A DNA stretch of 64,000 bases from Cunninghamia lanceolata (Eukaryota; Streptophyta; Pinopsida; Cupressales; Cupressaceae): assembly GCA_027924645.1 (NCBI GenBank), contig BSBN01000297.1:9424001-9488000 (forward strand), written 5' to 3'. Made by a program: the position numbers and the translations under genes. Positions 33,801-45,588 of the stretch are shown here, piece by piece. The notes beneath the pieces were generated by a model that did no database searches, was not told where the DNA came from, and was given only the letters and a program-made list of their open reading frames with translations. The stretch's first letter is position 1. Every line of letters starts with the position of its first letter.

Positions 33801-35345
33801 CGTCAAAGGCATTGGACGAAACTATTGTCAGACTATGATTTTGACATAAATTTTATAAAGAGGAAAGAGAATTAGGTTGCTAATGCTCTTAGTCATAGAA
33901 GACATACTGTGGTAATGGCCACAATTCAAACATTTTTTTTGAACAAGTGTTGAGAAATTCTCTAGGAGATGAATTTTATGAGCAAGTCAGAAGTACACTA
34001 ACATGAAATCCTCAAGATTCTAGATATGAAGGGCATCAATTTGAATCAGATAGATTAATGAGGTATAGAGTTAGAATGTATATTCCAGATTAGAGTGATT
34101 TGAGAAATGTTGTGTTGAAGGAAGCACATTGTGCTCCTCATTCGGGACATCCAAAAGTAGCAAAATTGTTAGCAGATTTGAAACAACTTTATTTCTAGAA
34201 GGGTATGAAGTAAGATGTTGTAAGTTTTGTAACTAGATGCTTAGAGTGTCGGTGAGTCAAGGATGAACACCAACATCCAATAGGGTTGTTATACCCTCAT
34301 GATATTCTAGAATAGAAATGGCAAGTCAGTAGTATGGACTTTGTCTTAGGTTTACCTATGTCTAGAAACTTTCATGATACAATTCTTGTGGTTGTGGATA
34401 AACTTATGAAGGTATCACATTTCATTCCAGAAAACCTTAAATACGTAGCACTTATTCTAGCTAGAAGATTTGTGTAAGAAATTTTTAGACTTCATGAAGT
34501 TCCTAAGAAAATTATCTCAGATAGGGATGCATATATGAATTTGAGTTTCTGGAAAACCTTGTTTTCAGTTCTTGGAGCTCAGTTGAATATAAGTTTAGCC
34601 TACCATCTAGAAACAGATGGACAAATTGAAATAGTAAATCAAGTGTTAAAAGATCTGTTAAGGATGCATTGCATGGATGAATAGTACAAGTGGGAGGAGT
34701 ACCTTCCATTAGTTGAGTTTTCTTACAACAACTCTTATCATTCTACTATTAAAATGGCTCCTTTTGAAGCATTATATAGTAGGAAGTTCCAAACTCCTAT
34801 AAGTCAGGACAAACTATAAGATAGGATTAGTGTTGGGCTATAAATGCTAATGGAAATGGAGGAGCAAGTTAAACTAATCCAAAAAATATTAGTAGAAGAA
34901 AATGATAGGCAGAAGAATTATATTGATTCCAAGTGTATTCTGTGATAGTTTTTTGTCAGTCATAAAGTGATTTTAAGAGTCAAGCCTCAGAAGAGTTCAG
35001 TAAAGTTTGTTAAATCAGCCAAACTCGCACCTAGATATGTGGGTCCATTCGAGATCCTAGAAGTAATAAACCTAGTTCTTTATAGACTAGCTCTACCACG
35101 CACTCTTGCTCACATGCATGTTGTCTTTCATGTATCTTATTTGAAAAAGTATGTGTCTAGTTTTAATCATGTGTTTGACTGGAATGCTCTTCAAGTTCTA
35201 GATCTAGGAGTGGTCACGATCAAGTCTCCTAGAGTGCTCAAAGTTTGCAAGCTCTACTTACATAATCACTCATTGCAAGTTCTAGTGAGACCAATATTCA
35301 GAGGATAGCACTCCACCTGGGAAGACTATGAAGAATTCCAGTGAA
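30830..35345 (+). pseudogene. gypsy gag-pol remnant 1
   Basis: Readable blocks are the zinc knuckle CFTCGGDHYVNECP (about 30953), protease ILIDTRATQSFV with DTG changed to DTR (about 31155), and reverse transcriptase from about 31690 ([18 protein letters not shown], then FLLFLDDI). Reverse transcriptase is cut at 32186 and resumes at 33177 ([28 protein letters not shown]). RNase H lies at about 33530-33900, integrase at about 34080-34800, and a chromovirus-like tail at 34967-35340 (KLAPRYVGPFEILE, HVSYLKKYV). Many stops are present. The same family as gypsy 2, but older or more decayed. Confidence 0.85.
32187..33172. mobile_element. 986-bp non-autonomous TIR DNA transposon in gypsy RT
   Basis: The ends form a terminal inverted repeat of about 34 bp, starting GGGTG at each end and continuing CCACAAT and GGTTACACTTT with a few mismatches. 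CTTG occurs on both sides (32183-32186 and 33173-33176), a 4-bp target duplication. The intact reverse transcriptase of gypsy 2 (53680-53705) serves as the empty-site comparison. No transposase frame is visible. A (TA)n tract lies near 32990. The superfamily is unassigned: 4 bp is not the usual length for hAT (8), Mutator (9-11) or PIF/Harbinger (3). Confidence 0.75.
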
Positions 35346-35453
35346 GATTTCCTCATCTGTGTTGATTAAGTTGATGTTAAGAATTTTTTTAAAAATTTTA
35401 GTACTTGTTTGAACTAAGTCATCGAGGATGATGATCTGTTAAGGGGGAGGAGA

Positions 35454-38400
35454 TGTCACACCTTGTTTTTGGACACATTTACTTATCTTATCTTTAACTA
35501 GAATTATCAGTTAGATAGATTACCATGCAATATAAATTATGTTTAAATCAAACTATGATTTGTGGATAAATATGATGAGATAATTCTATTTTACCCATGA
35601 TATATAGAAATTAGACATGATTTCTAAATATGGATAATGGATTATCTTCATGATTATTATTTACTGAAATATTCATATGATGTTATGGATATTCTGGTTA
35701 ATGGACTAACTACTGTGAATTGGTAAAATGAGGTGGATGCATGAAACTAATTCCCCTTCCCAAACAAGGAGGAAGAGCATCACTGGAGAGAGGGAAGCAT
35801 GTTGGGGTGAACGGTTGAAACATCATGAATCTGATCTAACCTACACACACATAATATTTGTGTCTATTTGCATGTATTATTGGATACGTTGCTTATGTGA
35901 TAAGTATGGTGATACTTTACATCATAACATCGTCATTGGTATGTCGTTGTGGTTGTTCTTTCTCTATTAAGTTGGCATGAAGTATATCAATGTCGAATCC
36001 TTGTCTTTCATTATGCCTAGTAGACTTTGTTAAGAAGTTGATATAAAAGTGATTTATAATGTATTTAAAGAAAATTATATATATATTTGTTTTGAATATT
36101 TGAATTTCAAATTCGTGGGTCATGAATAGACTCCGCAAAGTGGAGTCAGATGCATTAAAATGTATTAAATGTTGAAGAATGTGAAGTGAAGAGTGGAGAT
36201 AAAACTCCAATGAATCTCACCTTGCACAAACTCACTTCAGTTATGGGCATTAATATGGAAGTGGAGTGGAAATTACTCCACTACAATGTTGGCATTCAAA
36301 GAGAAATTCCAAGAGTTTTCACCGCTAGGAATAAAGGAAGAAATGGTGAAGAAAAAGAGGAAGATTTGGAAAAAGAGAGGAGGGTGAGTGAAGGAGGTAG
36401 GAAAAAAATGAATAGCTCTGCAACTTATCAAAGGACTATTGCTTGAATTTTCGATATGTTTATTGAAGATGAAGTATTTAGATAAGTTCAATTTTCTTCA
36501 ATAAATATATATTTTCTACAATATATGGAACAAAAGTTCATTCATTTTATTTCATCATTTGAAAGAATATTGTGGAAATTTAGAGTAGGGTTTATCTCTA
36601 TATTTCAAAAGATATTTATGAATTGTTAATAACAATTTTATTTTGAATTCCTTTATTCAACCTATAAATTGGGGATTTTTTTAATGATAAACTCAAATTT
36701 GAATAACAACATAGCATACAACAAGAGTAAGTGATCAATCAGATAAGATAACAAAAGATTGTATTTAGACTGGTTATTTGACTAGATGAATTAACCATCA
36801 TATCAAATTGGCTTATACTTTTTAGACCATTGATTATACATCATTACACAATAGGCATGCAATAGACCTCTCAAATGAGGTCAAAATCAAATAACAAAAA
36901 TGATGATGAACTTGTATGAAATGGAGTAGAAGATTGAGAACACCTTGATGTAGAGGAGTGGGAACTTCTATCCTCCCTCTACCTAGAAAATGATGTTGCT
37001 ATTGATAAACTAGACATGCTTGGTCATTGAGACTTTGACACATGCCACAATTGGGCTTCCTTGCTATAATTGTTCATGGATAATGTTGTTGCATTCATTG
37101 ACTATAACTATTCAACATAGTAGTTTGATTAAATTGAACCAAACTCGTCTATTACAAAAAAAATGTTTTATTTGGAGCAACAAAATGCTTTCAATATTAT
37201 TGTGAACCATTCTTCTTAGGCTAGAAGGCAACCACCATTTCTAATGATCATAAAGGTACTGCAAGAATAGGGAAATCATACTTGATTAATAGCATTTAGA
37301 TTGCACTCTCATTTCATTCGTTATATTCAATTGATGAAATGATCATCATTGGACCAAGGTTGTTGAGTGCATTGATAGTAGACTATGTGAATCATTCCCA
37401 TACCATAATCAAATCCCATTTGGTGGATTCTCTATCATTCTTATTGGTGACCCAGGAAAATTGCCACTAGTATGTGGCATTCCAATGTATGTTGGATCAT
37501 CATATGGGACAACACTTTGGATAATATATATATATTCTCTTGTTGGAACTATGACTAGGTGTATTTAGTACAGTGCTATATACATTCATTTTGAACAAGG
37601 ATATCTCTGAATATGTCTAAACTTAATTAGTTTAAGTCAGATTTATACATGTCTGCATTAAAATGGAACATAGAAAAACTAAAAATGGGGACAATATAGA
37701 ATTATTAACTCTGTGAACAACTAATAGTTCATACTTGAACAGTACTAAAGGTAAAGCTGACTAATTGTTATTAAGGATATAAACCTTTGATATATGTAAG
37801 AGGTAATTCTCTATATTTTTTATTAATAAGGGCATGAATTTAGATATTTATGATAAGATAGTTAGATTGACTAAATGTTGGGAATGCATAGTAATGCACA
37901 ATAGTATCATCATTACTTAATTGTTTAGATAGTATTCTATCACCTACTTGACTAGGTGGGTTTGTAATTGGAATAAAACTCATAAAGCAACTAGCCAAGC
38001 CTATTATAGGAGGACTATTTACTTGATACAGATATACTTATAGTGGGAATATTATATTTTTATGTATGCTTGCAAGTGAATTAAATGATTCTTGTTAACA
38101 AATTTGAGATAGAAGTGTGTGAACATATGACACACATCTCCGTTTTCGAATGTGTATTTGAATTATCAAAACTTTGGCCAAAGTAATGAAAAATCACTTC
38201 TTGTATTGTCAATTTATATTATCTTTTTGGTTGCATGACAGTCAGATTGTGTCATACTTAGCTAGAGGGATTCTAGAGTTGTATGATAGATTGTATGTGA
38301 TAGGGCACACCACTAGTTCTCAGATGGCATAATGGTTCTTGTTGATTCCCTTAATCTGCTACCTTTGTGAAGGGTAGGGCCACTTTCTATTGGAAGGTGT

Positions 38401-38760
38401 GTGAGGGACCATTGGTCTATGGTTGGAGGTAAAGCACTTGGGTGATACTCTCCCTCTTGCAGCTAAAGAATGCCAAGACTTGATTACACATAGATATTAT
38501 TTATATTCCACTTGATAAATGTATAACTAAAAACCTATAATTTTGTTAATATAACATCATGATGTGGCTGCTACCATGTAATATTTATTTTATGAATGAT
38601 GGTATATTCATTTATTGTAAATGATTTATGAAATGGATACTTATTTATGTTTCTCCTTAATGTAATTATGATAACTAATTATGTTTTCTTTTTCAAAAAA
38701 AATATGGTGTTTTCTTAGTAAAATTTTAGTATGTTTTAGAGAATGGACAAGCACTCATTA
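35454..38760 (+). repeat. 3' LTR of gypsy 1 with internal insertion
   Basis: Begins TGTCACACCTTG after the polypurine tract AAGGGGGAGGAGA. The block at 38220-38520 (GGTAGGGCCACTTTC, GGTTGGAGGT) aligns with the right part of the gypsy 2 LTR, so the LTR reaches about 38760. The middle contains a Helitron-type helicase fragment. The right end is not sharp. Confidence 0.6.
36920..37560 (+). pseudogene. PIF1/Helitron-type DNA helicase fragment
   Basis: Translated pieces match the plant PIF1-like helicase of Helitrons. EWELLSSLYLENDVAIDKLD comes upstream, then QNAFNIIVNHSS and the Walker A region GTARIGKSYLINSI (about 37255), then Walker B-like DEMIIIGPRLLS. PFGGFSIILIGDPGKLP follows (about 37425), with VCGIPMYV after it. 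Frameshifts and stops lie between these pieces. Walker A has lost its second glycine/threonine (GTARIGKS for GTAGTGKS). No Helitron termini were found, so it may be a captured or decayed internal fragment lying in the gypsy LTR. Confidence 0.65.
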
Positions 38761-40563
38761 AAAATTGTTTAATCAATTATGAACTATGGTGAATTCTTGT
38801 TATATATTTCAAATACATGTGTTGAAATTATTTTGGAATATTTCAATAACGTGTTGCATAGGAACTTAAATGTGGTCAATCTAATTTATCAAATGAAGAA
38901 TAAGAATGAGATTAATATTCATATATTAGTTTAACAACTATTCATTTCTACTAAGAAACATGTCTTAAGATTTATAATCTATTAGAAGTACTATTAAAAA
39001 TATGAAACTAAGATTGACTATACCCTAGGGTTTCATTATTAAAGAAATTATGTTAAGGAAAGCCTAGTTGAACAATGTACTAAGGTGAAGAGATAATAAA
39101 TGTTAATAAAGAACACAAACTTTGCAAAAACATATGATAGAATGAAACTAAGAAACTTGGTTGTTCAATTTTTCAAGTAACTAAGATCTTATGCATGCCA
39201 TGATGGTAATACAAATCAATTGGAACATTATTGGGTAGATATGGAAGTAATTATCATTAAGACCTCAAGGATAGAAATTATCTTGTAGTTATTAGCTTGG
39301 ATAGATTGTCTTGTTGATAATTAGAAGTCTAAGAATTAGGTTAAAGTAAAAAGGGACTTGTGAATAGAGGTTATCAATGTAGTGACATTAAAGATGAATA
39401 CAAGTCAAGAGGTAGATTGTAAACATAAAATCTTATCTTAAGGAAAGTTAAATACATTGAATTTTGAGTGGGGTGAACTCTTCTAATCACAAGGATCTTG
39501 ACTAAGACCCTTTAGGCCTACTAATAAATGATGTACCCTTCCTTATAAAGGATGTAATTGATCTTAAGAAAAGACATAAGTGTTATCTTTTTATGAGTAA
39601 ACCAATGAATTTTCCACTTCCAACCCATACATTCTAATTATCATAGTCCTTTAGGGTTGGTATGAGAATTGTTTGTGGATATTAAAAACAATAAAGGCAT
39701 ATATGAAAATGTAGACACTTGAATTTGTCCTAGTACAAGGTTACTTTGAATTAACTAAATGATCAAATTATTTAGTTAATTTACCCCCCCTAATGTATCC
39801 CATACACTAATTAAATAATCTTATTATTTAACTAGCCATTTTCCCTCTCACACGTAATGAAATAATTTTTTTATTTAATTATCCTCTTTTCCACCTCACA
39901 TAGCTAAGGCTATATTCTCTCCATCTTACCTCTATGTTTTCCAATAATAAATGGGACACATATTGCATAGTTATAAAAAATTTCTATATTCCCTCAACCA
40001 TTTCTAAGAATAAAGGATGGTGGTAATAAATTCCTATGCATTCCTAGCCCTTCGTGTTTTACAAGCTCAATCTTGAATCTTCATCCTCTCCTCAATCCTA
40101 GGAAATTCATCTCATTCATGCTCCACCATTGATCTTTTCACCTCATCTCCATCATGGATTTTCTCTCCCAACCATCTATAAATGGGAGCTTCATAATCTC
40201 ATTTTATAATCCATTTTTATGCTAGCCATATGTTGTCAAAATAATAGTCATTTGTGAAAAAAAATCCACATCGTAAATCGTTTGGAGCAAATATACTTTC
40301 AACAAATGTAGATTGGAGGGAAAATTAATTTTATTTTCTTTGTTTGATTTCCATTTGCATGTTGTATTCAAGGTTTGTAATAGTTTAGTGTTGCAAACTT
40401 TCATTTTTTAGTTATTTTCTTAGTTTAAGTTTGAATTATTGCTCACATCTTTGGCACTCTACTAGGAAAGAATTTGGTTTCTTGTCTCATTATCGACCTT
40501 AATGGAGAGACTATTAAACATGGTCTTTTACGATTATGAGTATCATGATATGACTATTCTTAA
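38761..40563. other. AT-rich interval, no gene recognised
   Basis: Three spaced ATTTAATTA-type segments each followed by pyrimidines (39760-39900) give a weak repeat. Nothing else is supported. Confidence 0.45.
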
Positions 40564-40801
40564 TGTTGGTGTCAAGCACCTCACAAGAGCACAACCTACA
40601 GGATAAATCTTCACAGACGAGAGAATAAACACAAGGCTATTTCACCAGAGATGAAATTATTGAATGAGATGATTTAGATAATGTACAATAATGCCTTAAA
40701 AAGGTAAGAAATATGTGATGGGTGAGAAAACTACCTGATATCAGAAAAACCACCCTAAGGGAAAAACTAATTATCCCTATGTTAAATTTAACACACTAAC
40801 A
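40564..40801 (-). repeat. 3' LTR of gag-only element
   Basis: 238 bp, plus-strand TGTTGGTGTCAAGCACC to ACACACTAACA. Confidence 0.9.
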
Positions 40802-41369
40802 CCCCCCTTAAGTGAAAACTTAGGGAGAATTATTATACAAAATCAAGACATACAATATGGGTCCTAGCTACACAACCATGTTAGGTACCCATTTACAATG
40901 CAAAAAAAAGAAATCTCTCACAAATAGAGAAAAGGAGAAAAACCCTATGGGAAAAAGCTCCTCTCCAAAAGAGAGAAGAAAAAAAAATGATGCATGGATG
41001 GAGGACTCAATAACCCCCCCAAGGACTACTAACATCATGTATATATCAATGACCTCCCATAAGAGGGAAAGAGAGAGACTATGTAGCCCCCTCACTATGT
41101 TTAATCACCTGCAAAACTGGTAAGTGCCTAAAGACAAGACATGATCCAATGTTGACAAAAAACTTGTCTTCCTTTTGGAAGAATAAAACCAAGTACAAAT
41201 GTAGCTATGCTTCCCATTCTGGATAGGAATTAGCAAGTAAAATCCAAATGTAGGATGCAAATGTCTCTGAAATCTACTCATGTGTCGCTAGGACCTTGGA
41301 AGATACCACGAACCAATCAGGAACATGCCCAATCAGAATAGAAAGTGACAAACAAGGTACCACTAGAAA

Positions 41370-42089
41370 CTAATTTTGAACATTCTCCAAAGATAAGGAT
41401 GAAGAGACAACAGTTGTACCACAAATATCATCAAATAGGAAAATTAATCCCTCAAATGTGTCTTCCAAGTTTGAAATGTGAGATTCCACAAAAAATGAAC
41501 CAATGTCCATAAGACAAGAATCCCAATGAGGTGGATCTAGAAAACAATATGCATCCTGCTGATCAAGATCATGGAAAGTAGCAACTAATGAATGTGAAGG
41601 GTCAATAGGTATCTTTGTAGGAGGAGTGGAAACCTCATCATCCTCATCATCAAGATGTGCTAGATGTTCCAAAGAAGCAAATTCCTATAGTGTATCAAAG
41701 TCAAATAGTATATTATTTGAATCATCAAGAGGTATAAGACAATTTGAAGCAGGATCATTTGGGAATGGTGGAGTATCAGGATCTCCATATAACTCCCAAA
41801 GTTTGGTCCATAGAGCATGGGGACACTCAATGTCAGCAATGAAATGCAATGCATTATCATCAATATGAAGAGCAATCACTTTGGAAACATGGTCTCTTTT
41901 CGAACACCAAACAAATGTTTTTCTCCAAGAAGTACTAATTTGAGGAACAAGACCATATAGATATGGCAAAAGATGAAGCCATCTCAAGTGCTTCAATATA
42001 CCATCTCTCCATTGTTTATAGTTCCCTCTTTTCAAGATGATTAGAGAAAGGTGAAATGAAAAACCCATAATGACAAGATAATTCTCCAA
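41370..42089 (-). pseudogene. gag-like protein of the gag-only element
   Basis: From the ATG at 42089 the frame runs about 240 codons, with a single TAG near 41685 and no frameshift. Residues 20-100 show the copia gag N-terminal pattern, including NYKQWRDGILKHL, VIALHIDDNALHFI and LWTKLWELYGDP. The C-terminal half is acidic (LDDEDDEVSTP) and has no zinc knuckle. Read through the one stop, it would be a capsid-like protein without nucleic-acid-binding knuckle. It could assist packaging, with enzymes supplied by an autonomous copia element; that role is inferred from TR-GAG elements in general. Confidence 0.7.
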
Positions 42090-43123
42090 GTTTACAAAGA
42101 CGTGAAACCCTCAAATAGTAAAATTAGGCAAATTTATCTACAAAATTAGGAAAACCATTGTTTGGAAAGGCAAAATAGCCCACGAGTAAGTGAAACCACC
42201 AAAATATGGTCTTTGATCATGCAACAAATCTCCTCATTCACACCAATCACCAACCTTAAGAGCTTAGGTCTTGCTTATGCATGGATACCATAGATCCACA
42301 AGACACAAAGCACTCTAGCACACAAGGTCTAATGCCATCCACATGCTACATGGGGCTATGCTCATGCTAGGTAGAGGACCACTAGGTTATCAAACTAGTC
42401 AAAGACAATCCACAGGATGGATGTGGGACTAAAGTCCCTGACCCTATGCCCAAAGACCGAACCTGTTGACCCACCTCCACTTCACACACAACAAAACCCT
42501 AGGAAATATTTGTTTGCAAAACTTTACAAAGCTAAAGTTTGCATAAAAATGCATCCAAAAATGTTGTAGGTAGGTCCAAGGAAAAGTTTGTTGTGTAGGT
42601 GAGCGTGAGCAAAGGTGGCCAAGCAAGTGGAAATGCTGAAGCTCTCTTAAATGAGTCATCACCTTTCACATTTAGGTAGTATGTATGCACACTCCAAGAG
42701 CATCCAATCTGATTTGGATTGAATCTGTGCCTTCAGATCCTGATTTTCAAAGTTCACTCTCTTTGATTTGGTGTCATCTAGATTGGCCTTTAACAAACAA
42801 ATAAAAAAAACTTTTGACTAGGCAATCTATGAAGGTCTCCTTCACGTCTTCTGATTTGCAACTCGGCAAAAAATTTAAAAAAAACTCTCTCGATCTGGCC
42901 TTTCCATAGGCTATGGGTTCTCTTCAATTCTGCCTTCTACCTCGAATGAACGGCGCTACCATAATATATGGACGCCTTCGCTAGATCTTAGAACAACAAC
43001 TTCAATGTGCTCTAATAGAGAAATTGATAAAGATGAACATTCTTCTGAATGTATTCCCTAAATAATGATCTCAAAACAACTCGGATGAAAAATCTCAATG
43101 GTGGAAGAAGGCACAGGTTGAAG

Positions 43124-43135
43124 GCTCTAATACCA
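43124..43135 (-). other. primer binding site of gag-only element
   Basis: Minus strand TGGTATTAGAGC, touching the 5' LTR without spacer. Confidence 0.85.
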
Positions 43136-43374
43136 TGTTGGTGTCAAGCACCTCCCAAGAGCACAACCTATAGGATAAATCTTCACTGACGAGAGAAGCA
43201 ACACAAGGCTATTTCACCATAGATGAAAGTATTGAATGAGATGATTTACATAATGTACAATAGTGCCTTGTAAAGGTAAGAAATATGTGATGGGTGAGAA
43301 AACTACCTGATATGGGAAAAAACCACCCTAAGGGAAAGACTAATTATCCCTATGTTAAACTTAACACACTAACA
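43136..43374 (-). repeat. 5' LTR of gag-only element
   Basis: 239 bp, plus-strand TGTTGGTGTCAAGCACC to ACACACTAACA, with CTTAA target copy at 43375. Confidence 0.9.
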
Positions 43375-43416
43375 CTTAAATATCATCCACTTCAACAGTC
43401 AAAAATGAATTTCTTA

Positions 43417-43424
<8 letters not shown>

Positions 43425-43496
<72 letters not shown>
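43425..43496. repeat. (AT)n microsatellite
   Basis: An uninterrupted AT run of about 70 bp. The paralogous position (8435-8455) has only a short interrupted TA tract, so it expanded after duplication. Confidence 0.95.
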
Positions 43497-43497
<1 letters not shown>

Positions 43498-43749
43498 TTA
43501 GGGTAAATAAATATCCTTAGAGTCTAAGGAGAAACTAGACAGTTTATACCCCTTGTCAAATACACTTCCAGAATCTTGGAAATTCCATAATATAACTGAA
43601 CATGAACTATAGATATGTTGAATTTTTGTTGGGTTACATATAACTAGTCACACAAGTCAGCTTGCATTATAATAAGAAATTATGATATTACCTATGAATA
43701 CCATGATTTCTTCTACCATAAAAAGCTATACTACTTAATGTAGGCTATT

Positions 43750-43885
43750 CTTAAATATCATCCACTTCAATAGTTAAAGGTCATTTTGGCCAACAAAAAT
43801 AAGACAAATATTTACAACTTTTTATTGTGAATGAGGTGTAAAATTGCTATTGGCTATTTGACCATTGAAGCAGATGGTATTTAAG
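43750..43885. mobile_element. MITE-like hairpin element (copy 2)
   Basis: Paralogue of 8710-8846 with the same inverted CTTAAATA arms around a short centre. Confidence 0.55.
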
Positions 43886-44240
43886 TAGAGTGCTTACTAT
43901 ATCCAAATATAGTATAGATACTTACATCCATAAGTCTAAAAGCTAAGGTAAATTGGAAGAGTTTAAATCCTATTGACAAACAAACAAGTTGAAAATATTG
44001 CAAATAAAAAACATTGCAAGTTTGTAAAACAAGTAGACACAATTGCAAGTCGAAAACACCAAAAAAATAATTAAAAGACAATGTGCTGGCTGTTTACATT
44101 GGGCAAGGTAAATCCCTAACAAGAAGAGTACATAGGCACTAACAAGAAGGTTACAGAGCAACAACACACCACACACAAATCCATCTTATACACAAAAATA
44201 ACATTGTGAGAAATGAGCTTGACTTGAGTGTGCATAATCT

Positions 44241-45588
44241 ATTGTGTGTATGGAGACTCAAAAATGGAAGGATTAGTGCTGCAACTATAATATAGAGGAG
44301 ATTTCTAGGTATAGTCGGGTGCATTCATCTCCAAATAAAATGGAGCATCAAAACCTGGTATTGGAACTTCTTCTTTGAGTATTTGTAGAACTTGTCTCAT
44401 GCAAAGCCTACCTTCTAGCTTAGGGTTAGAACAAAGAAGCCCCAATTTGAGTACTATCTCCATCTCAGCTTTAACATATTGCCCACCAAGATTTGAGTCA
44501 GCTCCATCCATGAGATTACTTGTAGCATGAAGCTCTCTCACCCAGTCCACCATTACTATTTGAGCAAGTTGGAGAGAGGCATCGACAAGTTTCCTTCCAC
44601 ATGTATCCCAACATTCCCACTACATGAGTAATCTACGAGTTTTGGTTATGCTCATACAGACGGGCAAGCTAGAAATCTCCTAGATTTCCATTGAGCTCTG
44701 AGTCCAACAAAACATTGCTAGATTTGATGTCTCTATGCACTACCCATTGCTCCCACCCTTTGTGGGAAGAGATTAACTAGCTGGTGCATTGTAAACAACT
44801 AGCTGGTCAAGCTCCCTATGACTGCCATGTGGAAGTTACCCAAATGTCTACTAACAGTACAAAAGGAATCAGTACAGTTGACTGTTTTAGTCGATTCATA
44901 AGGTAATGTCGATAGCTCCAGTCAAGAGCCCAAACATACAGTCGGTGGGTTATAACTCACCTGTTGTTCACGGCTGGCGGCCTTCGTGAAGATACAACTC
45001 TGTAACAACATCTCTGAGGACTTTGTATCTCTGATTCCATTCAAGCACCTTCTTTAGCTTTCCAAATATCATATTGTCTAGGCTACCATTTGGCATGTAG
45101 TCATAAACTATGAAAAGTTGATTTTCCTGCTTGCAGAAGCCTCTGATCTGCACAAGGTTTCAATGTTGAAGGTGACCAAGACCTGAGATTTCTGCTATAA
45201 TTTCCTTTTCCCCACTATAATTTGTATCTCTAAGAATACATTTCACTGCTACATGGAGGTTGTTTGTGGGAAGGACTCCTCTGTAGACCTAACCGGAGCC
45301 TACAGATCCCAAAAGTTATTTGTCTCGGAAGCCCTTAGTTGCAGTATGTAGGTCCTTGTAGTTAAACGTGTGAGGCCAATGCTCCATCTCCCATCCTTTG
45401 AAAAGATCTTTCTGCTGGTTTCTCTTCAACCCCACAAGTGATGTTGCCACCATCACCAGGAGGAGGAAGCAAGTTGTGCTAATGCCCACTATCAGTCTGG
45501 TATTTGAGCTCTTGGATTCTCTATGTATGAAGAATGGAAGGTGGGATATATCGTCATCTATTTTATCTTTTGATCCTATTCCTACCAT
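44241..45588 (-). pseudogene. L-type lectin receptor-like kinase remnant, copy 2
   Basis: Paralogue of 9231-10359. It has the same transmembrane and juxtamembrane start (45588), and keeps FNYKDLHTATKGFRDK before the glycine loop and [20 protein letters not shown] intact, where copy 1 has a stop. A 216-bp insertion at 44765-44980 splits the YLHEG motif from HRDIK. A TGG to TAG change lies near the C-terminus (after APDYT). The lectin domain is absent here too. It is not functional. Confidence 0.85.
44765..44980. mobile_element. 216-bp unclassified insertion with 8-bp target duplication
   Basis: Copy 1 (near 9750) gives the empty site CCCTTCGTGAAG. Here CCTTTGTG (44757-44764) and CCTTCGTG (44981-44988) flank the inserted sequence. 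The ends GGAAGAGATT and GGCTGGCGG are not inverted repeats. AACTAGCTGGT occurs twice near the left end. An 8-bp duplication would suit hAT transposons, but the expected TIRs are missing. Confidence 0.75.

Larger units (their letters stand above)
30820..38760 (+). mobile_element. Ty3/gypsy retrotransposon 1, 5'-truncated
   Basis: It starts inside gag and runs through protease, reverse transcriptase, RNase H, integrase and a C-terminal region to a 3' LTR at 35454. It aligns throughout with the gypsy element at 47460-59174. The 5' LTR, primer site and most of gag are missing. A 986-bp TIR element interrupts reverse transcriptase, and a helicase fragment sits in the LTR. Confidence 0.85.
40564..43374 (-). 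mobile_element. gag-only non-autonomous LTR retrotransposon (TR-GAG type)
   Basis: Complete element of 2811 bp with the perfect 5-bp target duplication CTTAA (40559-40563 and 43375-43379). Its LTRs are 40564-40801 and 43136-43374. On the minus strand a primer site TGGTATTAGAGC (43135-43124) directly follows the 5' LTR, and TAAGGGGGG (40810-40802) directly precedes the 3' LTR. The interior holds a gag-like frame and no protease, integrase or reverse transcriptase. Confidence 0.9.

Noticed and set aside
43294..43506. Reading frame ending in an isoleucine-tyrosine run
   Set aside because: Produced by the (AT)n microsatellite.
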